10,239 nt of DNA from Desulfosporosinus sp. (lineage in GTDB: Bacteria; Bacillota; Desulfitobacteriia; Desulfitobacteriales; Desulfitobacteriaceae): assembly GCA_003513495.1 (NCBI GenBank), contig DOPM01000006.1:40417-50655 (forward strand), read 5' to 3'. Below the pieces are notes generated by a model. It was not told the origin of the DNA and did no database searches. It saw only the letters and a list, made by a program, of their open reading frames with translations. The position numbers and the translations under genes were made by a program. How positions within the stretch are numbered: position 1 is the stretch's first letter; the number at the start of each line of letters is the position of its first letter. This document shows, in pieces, positions 6,320 through 10,239 of this stretch.

Positions 6320-7732
6320 ATGTTGCCAAAGTATAACGTTCTGACCCAAGAACAAGTTGAGATTATTCATAATGAATCTATCAAAATACTTGAAGAAATC
6401 GGTATGGATTTTGAATATGAACCGGCCATAGAAATCTTTAAGGCTCAGGGGCTAAAGGTAGAGGGAAACCGGGTGTATTTTACAAGAGAATTTATTGAGG
6501 GGAAAGTTAAACTGGCACCTTCTGAATTTACCTTGCATGCTCGCAATCCGGAACACAATTTGGTTTGCGGCGGTGACAATATTATTTATATGCCCGGCTA
6601 TGGGGCTCCCTTTATCCAATTAGCTGATGGGTCGCGTCGTAAAAGTACGATGGAGGATTATGATAATATTGTTAAACTAGCTGGGGCCAGCAAAAACTTG
6701 CATATGACAGGTGGGACTGTAGCTGAGCCTCAAGATATTCCAGATGAAATACGGCATTTAAAGATGATCTATAGTTCGATCAAAAACTCGGATAAATGTT
6801 TCATGGGTAGTGCCGAAGGTCGGGAACGTGCACAAGATTCCGTTGAAATGGCGGCACTGCTTTTTGGTGGTAAAGATGTCATTAAAGAAAAACCAGTTCT
6901 CATTTCGCTAATTAATTCGTTGACGCCCTTAAAATTTGACGAGAGAATGTTAGGAGCTTTGATGGCTTATGCTGAAGCAGGACAAGCAGTTGTTGTCGCT
7001 TCTTTGGTTATGGCTGGTTCTACTGGACCGGCAGCATTAGTGGGTACTCTAGCACTTCAAAATGCTGAAGTTTTAGCGGGAATATCCTTAGCCCAAAGCA
7101 TCAATCCTGGGACGCCAGTTGTTTATGGCTCAACTTCAGCTCTTAGTGATATGCGGAATGGCAGCCTCTCCATTGGAAGCCCAGAATGTGCTTTGTTCAT
7201 TTCGGCCAGTGCCCAAATTGCTCGCTTCTATGGTATTCCCAGTCGATCTGGCGGTGGCTTAAACGATGCCAAGATTGTCGATGCCCAGGCGGGTTATGAG
7301 TCAATGATGACTTTAATGGCAGCCAGTGTAACCGGAATAAATTTTGTTCTTCATACAGCAGGAATTTTACAATATTTCATGGCCATTTCCTATGAAAAAT
7401 TTATGATGGACGATGAAATGGCCGGAATGCTCTTACATTATATGAAGGGTTTCAACTTTGATGAGGATGGTTTAGCCTACGAGGCAATTGCTAGTGTTGG
7501 ACCGGGAGGGCACTTCCTTACCCAAAAACACACCCGCAGGAATCATAAGAAGGAGTTCCGCACACCTCAATTGAGTGACCGCTCTGCTTATGAAGCTTGG
7601 TCTAGGGAAGGTTTAGATACAAACCAAAGAGCCCACAAACAATGGCAAGAGGTTTTGGCTAAATACGTACCACCAGTCCTTGATGAAAGTATTGATCAAA
7701 AACTCTTAGAGTTCATCGCTAAACGTTCCTAA
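6320..7732 (+). CDS. mtgB: Non-pyrrolysine MttB-family methyltransferase, probably glycine betaine:corrinoid (MtgB)
   Basis: This 470-residue cytoplasmic methyltransferase of the trimethylamine methyltransferase (MttB, COG5598) superfamily should demethylate a quaternary amine and place the methyl on Co(I) of the adjacent corrinoid protein. It opens with the family-typical YNVLTQEQVEIIHNESIKIL. It contains SGGGLNDAKIVDAQAGYES, followed by TGINFVLHTAGIL, the conserved C-terminal barrel region. The frame is open throughout, without an internal UAG, and stops at TAA, so this is a non-pyrrolysine member. Archaeal MttB proteins read a UAG as pyrrolysine. ATG 6320 is chosen over ATG 6299, because AAAGGGGTG (6304-6312) sits between them at proper distance from 6320. 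Substrate is inferred from gene order and the BCCT carriers. Sister enzymes act on proline betaine (MtpB), carnitine (MtcB) or gamma-butyrobetaine (MtyB), and sequence reading alone cannot exclude these. Confidence 0.88.
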   Translation: MLPKYNVLTQEQVEIIHNESIKILEEIGMDFEYEPAIEIFKAQGLKVEGNRVYFTREFIEGKVKLAPSEFTLHARNPEHNLVCGGDNIIYMPGYGAPFIQLADGSRRKSTMEDYDNIVKLAGASKNLHMTGGTVAEPQDIPDEIRHLKMIYSSIKNSDKCFMGSAEGRERAQDSVEMAALLFGGKDVIKEKPVLISLINSLTPLKFDERMLGALMAYAEAGQAVVVASLVMAGSTGPAALVGTLALQNAEVLAGISLAQSINPGTPVVYGSTSALSDMRNGSLSIGSPECALFISASAQIARFYGIPSRSGGGLNDAKIVDAQAGYESMMTLMAASVTGINFVLHTAGILQYFMAISYEKFMMDDEMAGMLLHYMKGFNFDEDGLAYEAIASVGPGGHFLTQKHTRRNHKKEFRTPQLSDRSAYEAWSREGLDTNQRAHKQWQEVLAKYVPPVLDESIDQKLLEFIAKRS

Positions 7733-7810
7733 ATGTAATAGTCGATGAAGTGTTTTCTATAAGGATTTCGAAATGGGGACTCATCTTAATCAAAATTGGA
7801 GGAATACAAA

Positions 7811-8461
7811 ATGAGTGAAGAAATTTTTGCAGGATTGAAGCAAGCAATTATCGATGGTGATGAGGATGTAGTAGAAGAGTTATCACAACAGGTTATTGAA
7901 GAATCTATTAACCCAGTTGATGCTGTACAAGTAGGTCTGATTAAAGGGATCGAGGTTGTAGGAGAGTTATGGAAAGCTGGGGAAGTCTTTTTGCCGGATG
8001 TAATGATGTCAGCTGAGGCTATGAAAGTCGGCTTAGGTCTTCTTGAACCAGAAATCGCAAAGTTAGGAATGAGCGAAGGGGATAGTAAAGGTAAGATTGT
8101 CCTAGGTACAGTGGAAGGTGATATTCACGACATCGGTAAGAATATTACGGGAGCTATGTTCACAGCAGCAGGTTATAAAGTTTTTGATATTGGCACAGAT
8201 ATCAAGGCAGAAGATTTTGTCTTGAAGGCTCAAGAGGTTGGAGCAGATATCATTGGTGCGAGTGCTCTCTTGACAACAACGATGAGTGCGCAAAAGCAAA
8301 TTATTGATTATTTAAAAGAGAAGAATCTTAGAGATCAATTCAAAGTATTCATCGGCGGAGGTCCTACTAGCCAAGCTTATGCAGATGAAATCGGAGCGGA
8401 TGGATGGGCGGAATCTGCCGACGAGGCGGTCACCCTTGCGGACCGTATCCTGGCGAAGTAA
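7811..8461 (+). CDS. mtgC: Corrinoid methyl-carrier protein of the methyltransferase system (MtgC)
   Basis: This 216-residue cobalamin-binding protein shuttles the methyl group between MtgB and MtgA. Residues 1 to about 88 form the helical cap (B12-binding-2), with GELWKAGEVFLPDVMMSAEAM at about 51-71. The rest is the Rossmann-like B12 domain. It has the base-off/His-on motif DIHDIG at 104-109 (H106 is the lower cobalt ligand), followed by S151-A-L153 and the GGG turn at 182-184. All key residues are present and the length is normal for MtbC/MttC/MtmC relatives. ATG 7811 has GGAGG (7798-7802) eight bases before it; a TTG at 7796 overlaps that site and is rejected. It lies 78 bp after mtgB and is followed by a terminator-like hairpin. 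An activating ATP-dependent reductase (RamA type) is required to rescue oxidised corrinoid and is not in this window. Confidence 0.93.
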   Translation: MSEEIFAGLKQAIIDGDEDVVEELSQQVIEESINPVDAVQVGLIKGIEVVGELWKAGEVFLPDVMMSAEAMKVGLGLLEPEIAKLGMSEGDSKGKIVLGTVEGDIHDIGKNITGAMFTAAGYKVFDIGTDIKAEDFVLKAQEVGADIIGASALLTTTMSAQKQIIDYLKEKNLRDQFKVFIGGGPTSQAYADEIGADGWAESADEAVTLADRILAK

Positions 8462-8515
8462 TACAATTTCTTGTTGAACTAATTCTAATAGAAGACAGGG
8501 TTTGCTTATAGAATG

Positions 8516-8567
8516 AATCCTAGGGACCTTAATAATACACATTTTTAAAAGTCCCTAGGATTTCTTT
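8516..8567 (+). terminator. Terminator-like hairpin between mtgC and the second BCCT gene
   Basis: The perfect 12-bp arms AATCCTAGGGAC (8516-8527) and GTCCCTAGGATT (8551-8562) enclose a 23-base loop and are followed by TTCTTTC. The stem is GC-rich in its middle. The loop is longer and the T tract less pure than in the other two terminators here, so partial termination or mRNA 3'-end protection are also possible. Confidence 0.6.
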
Positions 8568-8678
8568 CGGTATTAACGGCGATAGAGAGGATTCTTTAGA
8601 CTGGCGACTCCACGCACCAGGACTAGAATGCAAAACTAATCCCTAAACGTAGAGTTTACGAAAGGAGTAGTGCTATTT

Positions 8679-10172
8679 ATGACTAATAATAGAAGCTCAG
8701 CAAATCGTTCTGTTATGTACATTTCTTCAGTTATTATTGTTTTGTTTGTAATTTTCGGAATGTTCCTACCAAAGGAAATGGGTGTAGTTGCCAGCGCTAC
8801 CTTCGCATTTTTAACGACGAATTTTGGATGGCTATACTTGTTAGCAGTTGCCTTTTTCACCGTTTTCATTTACGGTATCGCGTTTAGCCGTTTTGGTAGG
8901 ATTAAGCTAGGGAAAGAAAATGATAAGCCTGAGTTTACTAACTTTCAATGGTTTTCTATGCTATTCGGAGGAGGTATGGGTATTGGGCTTGTGTTCTGGT
9001 CAGTTGCTGAGCCAATGATGCATTACCTGACTCCACCGATGGATACAGCTGGTACTCCGGAAGCTATGCGTACTGCCATGCGCATCATGTTTTTTCACTG
9101 GGGTATCCACCCTTGGGTGATTTTCGCCATTGGCGGTCTAGCTCTGGCGTACTTCCAATTCCGAAAGGATCTGCCCTTCCTAGTTAGTTCAGCGTTTTAT
9201 CCGCTGATTGGTGACCGAATTTACGGACCGGTCGGTAAAGTAATTGACATCTTAGCAGTGTTTGCCACAGTATTTGGGGTAGCTACTAGTTTAGGTCTTG
9301 GCTCTAACCAGATTGCCACTGGGCTGCAATATATCTGGGGAATTCCGGCGACGCCCATGACCGTCTCGATCGTTATAGCTGTGATGACACTACTCTTCAC
9401 TCTGGCCACGATCTCCGGTTTGCACAAGGCGATGCAGATTGCTGCCGATATTAAGATATGGCTTTCCATCGGCTTTATGGTATTTATATTCTTGTTCGGG
9501 GGTACGGTTATTATCCTGAACAACTTCACAGACACTCTAGGTGCCTACTTGCAAAACTTTGTCGAACAAACCTTTTGGATGGGTAATATTGACTGGATTA
9601 ATGGCTGGACCGTGTTCTACTGGGCATGGTGGATTGCCTGGGCACCCTTCGTCGGACAATTCGTTGCCCGTGTTTCCAAAGGCCGAACCATCCGTCAGTT
9701 CGTGTTGGCAGTCACATTGTTGCCTTCCGGATTCTCCATGATTTGGCTAGCGATTTACGGTGGGGCGGCCTTCAACCTGGATAAGATTTCTAATGGTGCC
9801 ATCCAAGCAGCCGTTAATGCAGACTATACTACTGCCTTATTCGCCATGTTGCAACAGTTACCCTTATATACCATCACCGCTCCTTTAGCAATTCTTCTCA
9901 TCGTTGCTTGTTTCGTAGGTGCTGCGAATTCCGCGACTTATGTACTAGCCATGTTGACATCCAATGGTGACATGGACCCCGGCAAGAAATTGCGCAGCTT
10001 TTGGGGGATCATACAGGGTTCCTTTACCATCATTCTAATCTTAGTCGGCGGCGGAACTGCGGCGTTATCCGTCTTGCAAACTGTTTCGATTGTAGCGGCA
10101 TTCCCCTTTATGTTAATTATGATCGCTATGTGCTTCAGTATTTACAAAGCACTTGGGCAAGAGAAGATTTAA
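8679..10172 (+). CDS. BCCT-family transporter with altered sodium site (possible exchanger)
   Basis: This 497-residue BCCT membrane protein has about 12 transmembrane helices and is paralogous to, but clearly diverged from, the BCCT at 3490-4995. GMGIG lies at 99-103. The aromatic cage residues are W141 and W146, with F149 where BetP has Tyr197. The TM8 signature YWAWWIAWAPF (314-324) is complete, so a quaternary-amine substrate is likely. The Na2-site segment reads CFVGAANSAT (411-420): BetP F464, T467 and S468 correspond to C411, G414 and A415. K259 in AADIKIWLS aligns without gaps to Arg262 of E. coli CaiT, which replaces sodium in that Na+-independent antiporter. N417 also matches CaiT where BetP has Asp. 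The C-terminus is short, with no osmosensor tail. ATG 8679 is preferred over GTG 8670, because AAAGGAG (8661-8667) lies eleven bases upstream of ATG and abuts the GTG. It follows mtgC after a terminator-like hairpin and may have its own promoter. BetP and CaiT numbering is from memory. Confidence 0.88.
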   Translation: MTNNRSSANRSVMYISSVIIVLFVIFGMFLPKEMGVVASATFAFLTTNFGWLYLLAVAFFTVFIYGIAFSRFGRIKLGKENDKPEFTNFQWFSMLFGGGMGIGLVFWSVAEPMMHYLTPPMDTAGTPEAMRTAMRIMFFHWGIHPWVIFAIGGLALAYFQFRKDLPFLVSSAFYPLIGDRIYGPVGKVIDILAVFATVFGVATSLGLGSNQIATGLQYIWGIPATPMTVSIVIAVMTLLFTLATISGLHKAMQIAADIKIWLSIGFMVFIFLFGGTVIILNNFTDTLGAYLQNFVEQTFWMGNIDWINGWTVFYWAWWIAWAPFVGQFVARVSKGRTIRQFVLAVTLLPSGFSMIWLAIYGGAAFNLDKISNGAIQAAVNADYTTALFAMLQQLPLYTITAPLAILLIVACFVGAANSATYVLAMLTSNGDMDPGKKLRSFWGIIQGSFTIILILVGGGTAALSVLQTVSIVAAFPFMLIMIAMCFSIYKALGQEKI

Positions 10173-10218
10173 GGCGGAAAGACCCTAATATAAATCAGAA
10201 AAGAACACCCGGGTTGTG

Positions 10219-10239
10219 ATATGCTCCCCCTATGGTAGA
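10219..10239. mobile_element. Possible insertion-sequence terminus at the right edge
   Basis: The last bases (TGATATGCTCCCCCTATGG and on) resemble, from memory, the outer ends of some IS3-family insertion sequences in Firmicutes. Only about 20 bases are available and no transposase is visible, so this is a weak call. Confidence 0.22.

Noticed and set aside
6320..7732. Pyrrolysine (in-frame UAG) in the MttB-family gene
   Set aside because: The frame is open to a TAA stop with normal family length; no UAG is present in frame.
9221..9535. 104-codon ORF on the minus strand inside the second BCCT gene
   Set aside because: It is antisense to a well-supported membrane protein gene, has no ribosome binding site, and has the low-complexity Ile/Val/Thr composition expected from reading transmembrane codons backwards.
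1..10239. CRISPR arrays, tRNA or rRNA genes
   Set aside because: No regularly spaced repeats beyond the two 16-mers at the left edge, and no tRNA or rRNA signatures, were seen.

Overview
The window looks like chromosomal DNA of an anaerobic, spore-forming Firmicute of the Desulfitobacterium/Desulfosporosinus type (Peptococcaceae). The basis is AT-rich sequence with strong GGAGG-type ribosome binding sites, a non-pyrrolysine glycine-betaine methyltransferase operon in the order I recall for Desulfitobacterium hafniense, a membrane-anchored tetraheme cytochrome c, and a DUF2935 protein. Genus-level assignment is inference.

Left part (1-3194). A structured short repeat lies at the left edge. 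It is followed by a FAD-dependent oxidoreductase with a C-terminal Rieske domain (114-1607, +). A DUF2935 protein (1591-2403, -) converges on it with a 17-bp tail-to-tail overlap. A small NapC/NrfH-like tetraheme cytochrome (2667-3140, +) ends in a strong intrinsic terminator. I see no functional link between these genes and the rest of the window.

Right part (3195-10239). This is a quaternary-amine methyl-utilisation locus. A BCCT transporter (3490-4995) has its own terminator. A promoter region with an extended -10 and tandem 13-bp repeats then precedes mtgA (methylcorrinoid:tetrahydrofolate methyltransferase), mtgB (non-pyrrolysine MttB-family methyltransferase) and mtgC (corrinoid protein). 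After a terminator-like hairpin comes a second BCCT transporter (8679-10172). The proposed flow is: betaine enters through the BCCT carriers, MtgB moves one methyl group to the cobalt of MtgC, and MtgA passes it to tetrahydrofolate for the Wood-Ljungdahl pathway. For glycine betaine, dimethylglycine would be left as by-product.

The most interesting observation is that the two BCCT carriers differ at the sodium site. The first keeps the Phe/Thr/Ser residues of the BetP Na2 site. The second has lost them, and carries a lysine at the position of the CaiT arginine that replaces sodium. This suggests a sodium-driven importer paired with a sodium-independent carrier, perhaps a substrate/demethylated-product exchanger. 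No corrinoid activating protein (RamA) or regulator gene is present in the window.
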